Assembly: GCA_963691705.1 (NCBI GenBank) | Contig: OY829538.1 | Span: 46,527,151 to 46,591,150, forward strand | Source of the DNA: Viola odorata | Lineage: Eukaryota > Streptophyta > Magnoliopsida > Malpighiales > Violaceae | Reading direction: 5' to 3' | DNA length: 64,000 bases | Shown: positions 10,558-21,079 of the stretch, in pieces | Layout of the letters: the number at the start of each line of letters is the position of its first letter | Numbering within the stretch: position 1 is the stretch's first letter | Made by a program: the position numbers and the translations under genes | The notes under the pieces: model-generated | Database searches by the model: none | What the model saw: the letters and a program-made list of their open reading frames with translations, nothing else | What the model was told of the DNA's origin: nothing

Positions 10558-11212
10558 CGCAACGATTGGGGCGCCGCTTTGCTTTTCGAGAAGTGCCACA
10601 ACGGGTTTCTGGACCCTCCCTTGTTATTCTTGTTGTTGTCTGCCTCCTTTTATTTTTTCCTGAAAACCATTTGACATTATTCCTTCTGTAATAATGCTGA
10701 CGCTACGTAGCCTTTATCGCACTTGCGTGAATAATTGTGATGCTACTGTTATTTCTTCACTATCTTCCTTGTGTCGTCGCGCCGTTTGGCGAGGCCAGCG
10801 CTGCTTTTTAGGTCATTAAATGCCGCAGTCCCTCCATTTAATGCACTTTGAAAGGTAATGATGGAAAAAGGCACGTGTCTTTCCACAAAGAGCCACTTGA
10901 AGCAAGCGTTTTCTAGGGAGACGCGAACGCTGAAGCGTTTCATTATTGCTTTTAAACTTGTACCTTCTTGCGCGTGCCCTATTTCCCGACGCGCTGCTTT
11001 GCCATGTGTCCATTGTTGATTGGTCACGCCCTTTCAGGGTTATATATGATGTTTTCTCCTCCTCCTTTTTCTTTTTTAATCTCCTCTCTCGCACACTGCT
11101 GCCTTTTGGACAAATAACTCGCGCTGCTCTCTCTTTCTGGTCTGAGACTCCTAGTATTCTCTTTGCGAAGGTACACACCCTTTCTTTCCTCGTCACTTCT
11201 CTTTATTTGGGC
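10558..11212 (+). promoter_or_regulatory. Spacer with promoter of antisense gene B (element 2)
   Basis: G-box cacgtg is at 10872-10877, and a clear TATA box (gggttatatatgatg, 11041-11047) lies 172 bases before ATG 11213, followed by a C/T-rich leader. The gene B promoter in element 1 has cacgtg (27834-27839) and gggttataaaaacc (27671-27682) in the same order on the minus strand. No other gene is seen in the spacer. Confidence 0.6.
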
Positions 11213-13509
11213 ATGGCTAAAACTAAGAAGCCTTCCGAGGAAGAGGATCCTCAAGGGTCCGCCGGGGAAGAAAAAATTAATATTACCCCCACTTCTCTCT
11301 ATACTCTGCCCTTAGTTAATCGCAAGCTTGCTGAGTGCAATGCGCGATTTCCCAAAGAATATCCCGTGCGCGCTGCTTCTGAATTACTTCGCCTGAACAG
11401 CGTTCTGCCCGGTAACAGTAGAATATTGTATGCTAAGTTGTTTGATCATGGGTTTTGTCTTCCTCTTGACCCGCTTGTCAAGTTGTTGTTGGCTGATTCT
11501 GATTTGGCTCCGGCTCAGTTGAGCCCTAACACGATTTGCGTTGTTAGTGCCTTTGCCGCACTGTGCCGTTTCAAGGGGATCGAGTCTCCCACTTTGGCCT
11601 TGCTTCATGACATTTTCCAGTTGTATTCTCGTAAGGGGGTGATATCAATATCCCCTCGTTATGAAGATGGCTCATTGAAGCCCTTTACCTGGAAGCTTAT
11701 GGGCATCGAGTCTTCTGTTCCTCATTAGAAAGAAGAATTTTTCATTATTGATTTGCCCGAGCCGTTATGGAGGGCCGGCTTCAATGAGAAAATTAAAGAT
11801 GGAGCTTGGGGCCATCGGAAACCCCTTTCTGATCCAGAAGATGGCTGGTTGAAGACGCTACTTCAACTAGATTTCAGCGTTGATGCCCGAAAAGTGGCTA
11901 ACGGTCTGGATATGGAACAGTGCAAGAAGGGTGAGCGTTTGACCTTTTTCTTTTGTATTGCCAAGAGGTACTAACGCTAACATTTCTGTAACTGTGCAGT
12001 GCCTCCGCCTGGTTGGGAGCCTGAGTATTTCCGGAGGAAAAGGAAACAGGAATAAAGGAAGAAAGCTGCAGCCGAAGCCAGGGCTGCTGCTGCTGCTGCT
12101 GCTGCTGAAGGAGAAACACTGCTACCGCTACGGGCACTACCCAATCGCCGCCTCCTCGCACCCTCGTTGCATGGAAGAAAAGGGCGAGGAAAACATGTGT
12201 CACGCAACCCGTTTCCTCCCAAACTGTTGTTTGTTCGGGGGCGACAGCTGATCCCATTCCTATCGGAGTACCTCTTGTTTCTTCAGTCACCCAGGTGTGC
12301 ATTCATTTCTTTCTATGGTTTTCTTCTATTTCGCATAATTTTCTTATCATACTCTGCGTTTTCTAGGAAGCTGCCACTGTTTCTGCTCAGTCAACCTCTC
12401 AAGGTGACATGTCTGTCGCTGAGGTCCTTCGAGAGCGTCAGAAGAGGGCTCGTTATGAGCTTCAGCACAGCCCCTCTTCTTCTGCTACTAATCCTTCTCT
12501 GAATATCCCTAAGGGCGAGGGTATTCCTGTTGACCAATCGCAGGGTATTGATTTCGGTGGTGGTCCTCACAGTTTAGGTGGTTCCTCAATCTTCTCCACT
12601 GCGACAGGCTATAACCCGAGTGCCCTTAATCTTGAAGCACTTGGGGGAGACGGGTCCCCTGTGCCTAACGCGGGAGGTTCCAGCAGTCGACCTCCTTCTC
12701 CTACCGCTCTGCTCTTTGTCCCGATGTCTCCTCCCCCTATCGCGAGAGGTGGCCCTGCTCCCGCTTTGATAGCCGGTGTCTCTCATTATAGTCCTCCCCT
12801 CATGCCTACTCATCATCTTAGTTTGCGCTCCTTCAGGGACAACATTTTGCAGTTTCCTGCCGAGGCTGATCACGATACCATCCTCGCGTCTACCTCTTAT
12901 CTGGTGGCCGAAATTATGTCTCTTCCAAGGGAGAGGGATGCCTTCGCGGCTAGGAGCGAGCAGGAGCGTATAAACTTTCTTCGCTCCCAAGCATTATCTG
13001 TATTCTGCCATCTCCATTACTTGGATGAGGAGAATGCTAGGGTCGTAGCAAACGGGAAGGGAGAGATAAACAGGTTGCTGAACGAGCGGCAGAGTTTTGT
13101 GGATGCCCTTAATGTTGCCAACCAAGAGACAGAGACTGTCCCACAGGAGGTGACGACTGTTAAGCAAGAACTAGAGGCTGTCAAGCTTGCTCTGGAGGAG
13201 GAGAAACGGAAGAGTGCCAATATGACCGAACGCCTAATTCGGGAGGAGAATGAGTTGCGTCAGGAGAGGTAGAGGAATGCCGAGCTATCTGCCGATCTTG
13301 CTCTAAACGCTGAGAAGAACCGGTGGTACTTGAAGGAAGGCGGAGGGCTCATGTCAGAGGCTTTGATGCATCATTATGGGGTAGAAAAACTCCGTATTGA
13401 TGATCTCTCCGCGTATTTTGATAGGAGAATCCCCACTGTTACTGATGATGGCTTCTATCAATGGAAATCACAACAGCAAGGAGGAACCAATGCATCGCCC
13501 ACTCCTTAG
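11213..13509 (+). pseudogene. Antisense gene B of element 2: second Transposase_28-like protein, three exons, broken
   Basis: Exon 1 runs from ATG 11213 to 11930. It encodes MAKTKKPSEEE and a domain paralogous to gene A (RILYAKLFDHGFCLPLDP, LAPAQLSPNT, FKGIESPTL, ISISPRYEDGSLKPF). A TAG at 11726-11728 interrupts the sequence where element 1 has an open codon. Introns are at 11931-11999 and 12295-12366, both GT-AG, and both are matched in element 1. Exon 2 holds a basic segment, a TAA and an Ala run from a GCT repeat. Exon 3 (12367-13509) has a Pro/Ser-rich part, then a long coiled coil, with an in-frame TAG at 13270-13272 and a final TAG at 13507. The gene converges on pol. Its function is unknown. 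Confidence 0.7.
12083..12107 (+). repeat. GCT microsatellite coding for Ala in antisense gene B
   Basis: About eight consecutive gct units lie in exon 2 of gene B and encode an Ala run. The element 1 copy does not show the expansion, so it arose by slippage in this copy. Confidence 0.8.
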
Positions 13510-13984
13510 GCTTTGAGTTTTAGATGTATTCTGATTTTTGCGGCTACTGAGCCCTTCCTTGTTTTGTAATATTGACAATATCACTCATTGCCTTGGTTAG
13601 GCCACCCCTTTTGAATGGAATTTCCTTGTCTGCTTTGCTTCATAATACTGCTTGCGCGATTATTCACCCGTGGCATTTGCTGCCGCGTTTCAGTAGATAT
13701 GCCCATTTTGCTCTCGCATGTCTTTTCGTACAGGTTCCTCGGCCGCCTTTTTGATGGCCTTATCATTGCCCTCTGATAGCATTTCCAAGAATGAATCGGC
13801 GTTGCTCACATTCATGCCGCTCCCTGTTGTTAGGGGAAGCTTTCTTGCCCCGTTAGGCCTGTTACGACGGTGTTGTTGCAATATGGATGCCTTTCCAGCC
13901 TTACTTCACCGGGTATCGCCCGCTCAGTTACTAGCTGGGGTATCCTTTCCTTTCTTTCATCGAAGGTTGGCTTGGGGAGTGCCT
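13510..13984. other. Element 2 spacer beyond gene B
   Basis: I see no gene or clear repeat here. It lies between the convergent ends of antisense gene B and the tandem repeat. Confidence 0.4.
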
Positions 13985-14480
13985 CGTCTTAGTGAGCTGT
14001 CTGATCAGGACCAGCCATCACAAGGATAGGATTTTCACTCCCAAGCGTTGAAACCTCGCGTCTCTGGAACGTGCCTCGTCTCAATGGGCCGTCTGTGTGA
14101 GCACGGTTACCACAAGGATAGGATTTTCACTTCCAGGACGGAGTTGGTCTCTCCTTGGGGTCGTGCCTCGCCTTAATGGGCCGTCTATGGGAGCACGGTT
14201 GCCACAAGGATAGGATTTTCACTCCCAAGGATACCGGGGCGTGCCTCGTCTTAATGGGTCGTCTATGTGAGTACGGTTGCCACAAGGATAGGATTTTCAC
14301 TCCCGGGGGCGTTTGGGGTCGTGCCTCGTCTCAATGGGCCGTCTATGTGAGCACGGTTACCACAAGGATAGGATTTTCACTCCCAACGCTTAGCCATGCC
14401 AGGGCGTGCCTCGTCTTAGTGAGCTGTCTGATCAGGACCAGCCATCACAAGGATAGGATTTTCACTCCTAGCATTCTTCA
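13985..14480. repeat. Tandem repeat array between pol and antisense genes, element 2
   Basis: Six copies of a unit marked by cacaaggataggattttcac start at 14019, 14111, 14203, 14281, 14361 and 14446, so the period is 78-92 bp. Each unit also has a cgtgcctcgtct block. The related array of element 1 is at 24120-24560 in reverse orientation. The array separates the 3' ends of pol and of gene B. Confidence 0.85.
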
Positions 14481-14561
14481 CTTATCTGCATTTTATCAAC
14501 AGCAAACGCACAGGAAAATATATCTTGTTAGAATAGCATTGATATTACCAGATAGGATGGG

Positions 14562-17500
14562 CTAGTTCCTGGTGTGGTATAACTTCAGCCGAGCTATATT
14601 CCAAGAGTTCTGCAGGGGCATTCCATCGAGCGTTTCCAAGTGGTAAGGTCCTCTTCCCACGACACGGGTGACGCGATACGGTCCATCCCAGTTTGGGCTG
14701 AGTTTTCCCATACGTTGCCCTGCCGCTCGTCTATCTCTGAGCACTAAATCTCCAGCTTTGAGCAATCGCTCTCTCACTTGCTGGTTGTGGTATTGTGCCA
14801 TTTTTCTTTTGTAGTGCATAGTTTTCAGGAGAGTTTCCTCATGTGTTTCCGGTAGGGCGTCAAGGTTAGCACGTAACCTTCCCTCATTATTTTCTTCTTT
14901 GAAATGAGCCACCCGAAGGCTCATCGTCCCTATCTCAACCGGTGTGACAGCTTCGGTTTCGAATGCTAACGCAAACAGGGTCTCTCCAGTGCTGGCCTTG
15001 ACAGTCATGCGATAGGCCCATAGTACGTATGGCAGTTCGTCTGGCCATTTCTTTTTGGAACCTTCCAGGTTTCTTTTGATGCCACTAAGGATGCTGCGGT
15101 TGGTTACTTCTGCCTGGCCATTGGTTTGAGGGTGCGCCACGGAAGAGAACCTTTGTTCAATCTGAAATTCCGCACACTGATCCCTGAAGAATTGGCTTGT
15201 GAACTGTGTTCCATTGTCGCTAACCAGTATGCGCGGCACCCCGAATCGCATAATGACTTGGTGTTTGAAAAAATGCCAAATTTTTTCAGTGGTGATGGTG
15301 GCTAACGCCTCGGCTTCGGCCCATTTTGTGAAGTAGTCTACCGCCACGACCACGAATTTCAACTGAGATCTAGCCTTTGGAAACGGGCCTAAAATGTCAA
15401 TACCCCATTTGGCAAACGGACATGGAGCGATTATTTCTGAAATTTGCACGGCTGGTTTTCGAGGAATCTTAGCATATTCCTGACATTTCTGACAGGTTTT
15501 CACGAAGTTATGGCAATCTCCTCGTATGGTTGGCCAGTAGAATCCCGACCGAAAGACTTGGGCTGCCAGTGTATCGCTGGCGATGTGCATGCCGCATATC
15601 CCTTCGTGAATTTCTCGCAACACATGCAACCCTTCTTGTTCCGTTATGCATTTAGCGGCTGGGTGGGAGAAGCACCTCCGTATTAATTCTCCATTGTAAT
15701 ATGTACATCGCGCCGCCCGTTTCAGGGCTTTCCTTCTTTTCGTAATTTCTTCTGGTAGCCTATCATGTTTCAGATATTCTACCACTGGGGTTCTCCAGTC
15801 ACTTTCTATTTCCTCCACACAAAACGATGCTTGCTCTTCCATGAAAGAGGGTGTGGATAACTCCCCGTAGTGCACTTCGTTGGGTATGGAGGCTTCCACG
15901 TTGGCTGTCATCTTGGCGAGGCTATCAGCCTCTTCATTATTTTCTCTGGGGATATGTTCAAAGGTGACCCGAGTGCCTTTTCTCTGCATCTCCGACAGCT
16001 CACGCTTTACTTTGGCCAAGTATTGAATCATGATGGGTTCTCGGGCTTGGGAGTTTCCTAGGACTTGATCCATTATCAATTTAGAGTCTCCTCGTATTTT
16101 TAGGCGCAAGCCGCATTCCTCCTCCGCAACGGTAGAGGCTTCGACGGAGAAGTTGTTTCCAATTCTGAGTCCTGCCAGCAGTGCTTCGTATTCAGCGGCA
16201 TTGTTAGATAACGGCTGCAGGATTCTGATGGCGTATCGCATTTCTATGCTGTCTGGTCCCACCAGGAAAATACCTGCACCTGCTAGCTCTTGATTTATGG
16301 CTCCGTCCACATGAATAACCCATGAGTCCGCTAACGTTTCCGGGAACGGTAGGCATGAATTTTCTGGTTCTTCCTCTGACAGGTCTACCGACGCATCTTT
16401 GGTGAATGTGCATTCCACTATGAAGTCTGCTAACGCTTGGGCTTTAATTGCCGGTCTGGCTTTGTACTGCAGCCCGTATTGTTCGAGCTCGATTGCCCAG
16501 ATCAACATCCTCCCTGAAGACTCAGGCTTTCTAAAGATTTTTCTCAGCGGCTGATCAGTGAGCACAGTGAAAGGGTGGGCTTGGAAGTATCGGTCCATCT
16601 TTCACGTTGCCTGTATTAGGGTAAGCGCTATCTTCTCGATGCGAGTGTATCGCAGCTCAGCATCTTTCAATATGTGACTCACGAAAAATACAGGGCGGTG
16701 TACATGCCCTTCACTTCGCACAAGGACGGTGCTGACTACTTCGTCAGCTACTCCCAAGTATAGATATAGCTCATCGCCGGACTCAGGCCTCGTTAGCACT
16801 AGATCGGATGACAAGTAAGATTTCAGCCCTGCAAACGCGTTTTCACATTCCTCTGTCCACCCGAATGGGGCCTTGTTTCGAATGACCTTGAAAAAAGGCA
16901 GGCATCTCTCGCCTTACTTAGATATGAACCGTCCTAACGCGATGATGCGGCCGGTGAGCTTCTGTATTTCTTTGACGGTCCGAGGGGATATCATGTCCTG
17001 AATGGCCTTTATCTTTGAAGGGTTGGGTTGGATACCCTTCCGGCTGACCACGTAGCCCAAGAATTTACCCGTTTGGAATGCGAACATACACTTTCGTGGA
17101 TTCAGCTTCATTTTGTACTTTTTCATCACATTGAAAACTTCTTCCAAGTCAGCAAGGTGGTCTTTGAAGCTTCGACTTTTGATCAGGATATCGTCCGCGT
17201 AAGCCTCTACATTTTTCCCGATTTGCTTTTCGAAAACCTTATTCGCCATGCGCTGGAACGTTACTCCGGCATTCTTCAGCCCGAACGGCATTGCGGTGTA
17301 GCAATATGTAGCCCTAGGGGTGATGAAGGCAGTTTTTTCTTCGTCTTCAATGGCCATAGGGATTTGGTGATACCCCGAGTTGGCATCTAGGGAGCTTAGA
17401 TAAGCGTATCCAGCAGTTTGGTCGACCAGCTGATCAATTCGAGGAAGGGGATAGCAATCTTTGGGACAAGCATTGTTCAGGTCGGTGAAATCGATGCACA

Positions 17501-17642
17501 TGCGCCAATCTCCGTTGGGCTTTGGAACTAACACCGGGTTAGCTAGCCAAGTTGGGTATTGGACTTCTCGGATGAACCCCGCATCCATGAGTTTTAGTAA
17601 CTCTTTCTCGATAGCTGCCACTTTCCCTGATGAAAAAGCACG
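14562..17642 (-). pseudogene. Element 2 pol: reverse transcriptase, dual RNase H, integrase, broken
   Basis: Reading from 17642 down: reverse transcriptase (AGFIREVQYPTWLANP, MCIDFTDLN, FGLKNAGVTFQR, active site YADD), an in-frame TAA at 16914-16916, RNase H (YLYLGVADEVVS, RPVFFVSHILKDAE), a stop at 16602-16604, then from 16598 RNase H end, a second RNase H (IHVDGAINQELAGAGIF, NNAAEYEALLAGL, GDSKLI), and integrase. The integrase has an H-H-C-C finger (HEGICGMH, CQKCQ), the D-D-E core (WGIDILG, SDNGTQF, NGQAE) and a C-terminal part with LVLRDRR. The last frame, 678 codons, is open. There is no chromodomain, as usual for Tat. A TGA at the top (17643) cuts it from gag-protease. Confidence 0.88.
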
Positions 17643-20431
17643 TCATTTCTGCTGAATAGGCTTGGCATCAGGGCTAACGTTTAGTCGATGTTCCGCAATT
17701 TCTCGCGAGATTCCAGGCATGTCTGCTGGTTTCCATGCGAATTCTCCCTTGCATTTTCTTAACAGCCGGGTTAGTTGCACGTTCTCTTCGGGGCTCAGTT
17801 TCTCATTGACCAAGAGATTCGCTTCACTGTCCTCACCGATAGGCATTGACATCATCTGATCTAGCGGCTGAGTGCATTTTTCTTCTTTATCGTCGAAAGG
17901 ATCGTCTGCCACGCAAACGTAGCGGTCACAACTCCTTTGAGTCATAAGTGAATAACACTCAGCTGCCAGTTTCTGGTCTCCTTTGATTGAGACTACGCCG
18001 TCCCACGAGGGGTATTTCATCCGCAGGTGTTTTTGGGATATCGCTGGCCCGAAACGATTGAGGAACGGTCGCCCCAGTATGGCGTTATATGGTAACGTTA
18101 GGTCCACGACCAGGAATAATAGCTCTTCAGATCGCTTGGAGGTGTCTTCTCGGAAGTACACTGGCAAGGATGTTATTCCGGCTACCGGAATCGGTACCCC
18201 ATCAATCCCAACAATTTGCCTCGTGCATGGCGCTAGCTCGCCGTCAGGGCGTTTCATCAAGTTGTATGCTTCCAACGAAAATAGATTTACTGCGCTCCCG
18301 TTGTCAACAAGGGTTCTTCTCACCCCGTGACTTCCAATGACGGGTGTTACTACCAACGCGTCGTTATGCGGGAAAACAATGCCTTTTTCGTCTTCTTCTG
18401 AGAAGGACAATATCATTATGTCTAAGGCACTGATCGCCTCAATTTTTACCTGCGCGTTCTCTCGCTTGCACTTTTCTCCAGGATTGGCCGTTTGTGGCAG
18501 GGCCTCCTCGAAGTAGGGTGTTCCCCCGGCAATGATATTAATCATAGGCATCTGATCGCTATGGACAACGAGAGCTTCTCTATTCTGTCCAAGGGGAATT
18601 GCGTTAGCCCCCGTGGCGTGTGAAGGCGTTTGCCTCTGGTCAGTTGTCATTCCAGTTGGGTTGTTCCTGGCTCCTTCTCTTGCCTTGGTGGCAAATTCTC
18701 CAAGGTAGCCCTCTTCGACCAATCGCTCTATGGTCAGTTTCAGTTCTCTGCATACATCTGTCGAATGTCCCTTGACCTTGTGGAACTTGCAATACGCGTT
18801 TTCCCTTCCCCCCATGATCACTCCTGGCTTCACAGGAGCTGGGTATCGAATGGGCAGATTTCGCCGTTGGACTATCGCTAGGATTTCCGCCCTTGGGAGT
18901 ATAAGAGATGGAAGGTCAGGATCATATATCCGGCCCTTTGGCGGATCTGTTTGTTTCCGAGTGGGGGACCCTCCAGGTCTTCCTTTCGAGAAATTGCCTC
19001 TCTGCCGATTAGAGGCCTTGGCAGTATACTCTTTTCGTTGTCCATGATCCTCAGTGGGTCGCGTGTCAGGGGCGCTGCTATGCGGGGCGTTAGGGGCCAA
19101 GTATGGGTCTGTTGGCATGTTTCGGATCCATTCCCTATTTTCCTCCTCTTCCATCCTCGCATAATTATGTGCTTTTAGTCTCAACGCATCCAGGGTTAAC
19201 GGCGGGTCCACCGTTAACGTCTCTCAATTTTCTGTATCGACAATTGCGTTTCAGGGCCTCAACCGCAAAATCAATAGTGACCCCTGGCGTTAGGGACATT
19301 TCAAGATCAAATCGATCTAAAAAGTCGTTCAATGATTCCTGCGGTTTTCGATGAATATCGAATAGTGCAGCTGCTGACTTCCTGATAGGAATAGCCGTGC
19401 TAAACCGACTTTTGAATTTTTCTTCCAGCTGAGAAAAATTATCAATAGACCCGGCCAGGAGTCCCTCAAACCAAAGACGTGCCACTCCTGACAGCGTCAT
19501 TACGAAGATCTGACATAGTGCAGTATCACTGCGGGTTTGGAATTGCACAAAGTCTTTCACCTTATTGAGGTGAGAAATGGGATCTTTCGTGCCATCATAT
19601 GATTCTGCAGGGAGTTTCACATGCCGATGGACCCTGTGATGCCTGACACGGTAACTGAACGGGTGGCCAGCGTTAACATCAGGGACCCCACGGGGCTGAT
19701 GCGGGTGTTGAATTTCAACGTCGTATCTGGGATTCTGAGGGTCATATTCTTGATGCCGCCTGGGAGATCGGCTGCGGCTTCTTGGAGTTCGAGCTCGTCG
19801 ACCTCTGCTGCTAGATCTCTCACTGTATCTAGGAGATTGTTCTCAGAATATCTCCCCTCGCCGATCATCCCAGTGTTCTTTGTACTCATCACGTCGGCGG
19901 GCTACCTCAGGGATAGGGATTTCCCCCCTGTATTGTCCAGAATGTTCAACAGGTCCACACGTGAGCGGAAGGACATTTATGGGGGTCGATGAGAAAGGTA
20001 AGGAGGACGGGAGTCCCCCAGATTGTCGGGGCGATAATGGTCGTTCGTTGACAATGGACGGAGTGAAAATTACTTGGGAGGACACACCAAGTCTCGAGGC
20101 ATGAGGAGTAAATCCAGCAGCCATCTCTGTCAACTGATCCAATTGAGCTTGGAGAGCTGCTATTGAGCTTGAAAAAGGGTTGTTTGCTTCGCCTATCACG
20201 GATCTACTTGCTTGGGGGGTAGAATGACTGGTTCCCGCTATGTGGGAAAAAGGGGAACAAATCTGGAAGGTAATTTCTTCCGTACTTTGCCCAGAGGAAG
20301 ATCAAATTCTCCCACAGTGACATCTTGCACTGGGTAGAGATATCAGAGGTAGCGAAAGCAAAAAGTCATCAGCGGGTGTTGTAGGGGATGTTGGAGGATT
20401 GGGACAGCGCGGGATCTGACTCTGAGGCCAT
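17643..20431 (-). pseudogene. Element 2 gag-protease polyprotein, broken
   Basis: The likely start is ATG 20431 (MASESDP), matching the MTSESEP start of element 1, and is soon followed by stops. The N-terminal part has NPFSSSIAALQAQLDQLTEMA, then a TGA, then an Arg-Ser-rich segment (about 19850-19760) in the same frame, then the Gag domain from 19620 (LPAESYDGTKDPISH). A frameshift near 19210 leads to the frame with the zinc knuckle YCKFHKVKGHSTDVC, the protease motif VDNGS and ILGRPFLNRFG, ending at PIQQK and TGA 17643, where element 1 has CGA (Arg). All domains are present but at least four lesions exist. Confidence 0.85.
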
Positions 20432-20495
20432 AACCCTTCTAGTTTCGAGGAGGAAGGAGCTTGGTTATTAAGGATGCTCACTTAATAGAACCAAC

Positions 20496-20514
20496 ACTCT
20501 CAATGAAAGCACCA
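20496..20514 (-). other. Primer-binding site of element 2
   Basis: Read on the minus strand this is tggtgctttcattgagagt, three bases after the 5' LTR. It is identical to the primer site of element 1. Confidence 0.7.
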
Positions 20515-20517
20515 ATT

Positions 20518-21074
20518 TGATAAGAATTTGTCTTCTGCCGAAGGATATATGGAGAAATTGGTCCTCCCAGATCAGTGTCCACGACGGTCCGCAGTACCTG
20601 CAATACGCCGGAGGGGGTCTCCGGTGGAAACACTCCGATGCTTAAGTCAGTATGGGTAGTGAATTTGGCAGAGCTTGGGCCAGTAATTCATACTTACCTT
20701 CCTCCTTTGTGGGGGGAGTATTTATAGATGAAAATGGAGCGTTTCTGAGTGATCTGGATCGCAGGGGGCTAACGCTCCCGTTGGAGGGGGTTAGAATTCC
20801 CCGTTGGTGGAGTGAGCTATCGGTGTAGGTGTTACCTATGTGAGGCAATGCCTACACCCCAAACGAGAAGCTTGTCTTGGACTGGGATGGGGTAGCGTCG
20901 TCTGTTATAACAGTGTTGAGTGCAAGACCCCCCCGCTGATGTCGACCATCCCAGCGTCAGTCACATAGAGGGAGGCGATAGCCTCGATGCTGTCTTTGCA
21001 GTAGGAACAGTAGTTGTACCCTCTTCTCAGGGTGTAAGACGAAAATGCCCTTGCCGATAGGCAGATTGTTATCA
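20518..21074 (-). repeat. Element 2 5' LTR (557 bp)
   Basis: On the minus strand it begins tgataacaatctgcc and ends cttatca. TATA box: complement of tatttata at 20719-20726. The leader hairpin is at 20606-20626. The copy at 5859-6415 has the same length. Confidence 0.93.
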
Positions 21075-21079
21075 GTGCA

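Larger units (their letters stand above)
5859..21074 (-). mobile_element. Element 2: Tat-type gypsy retrotransposon, inverted, nested in RT of element 1
   Basis: Two 557-bp LTRs bound a 15.2-kb element whose gag-pol runs on the minus strand: gag 20431 downward, protease, RT, RNase H, second RNase H and integrase ending at 14562. The region 6416-13509, between pol and the 3' LTR, carries four genes on the plus strand, antisense to gag-pol. LTRs, primer site, gene order and proteins are those of element 1, so the two are related families. The LTR pair differs by about eight substitutions. Gag has a frameshift and stops, and pol has at least three in-frame stops, so it cannot act alone. Confidence 0.94.

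Noticed and set aside
13985..14480. Regularly spaced repeats resembling a CRISPR array
   Set aside because: The context is a plant retrotransposon, the units vary in spacing and the 'spacers' are themselves repeats. It is a tandem array.
15444..15686. Plus-strand frames opposite element 2 pol
   Set aside because: Shadows of the integrase and RNase H frames; no conservation in element 1.
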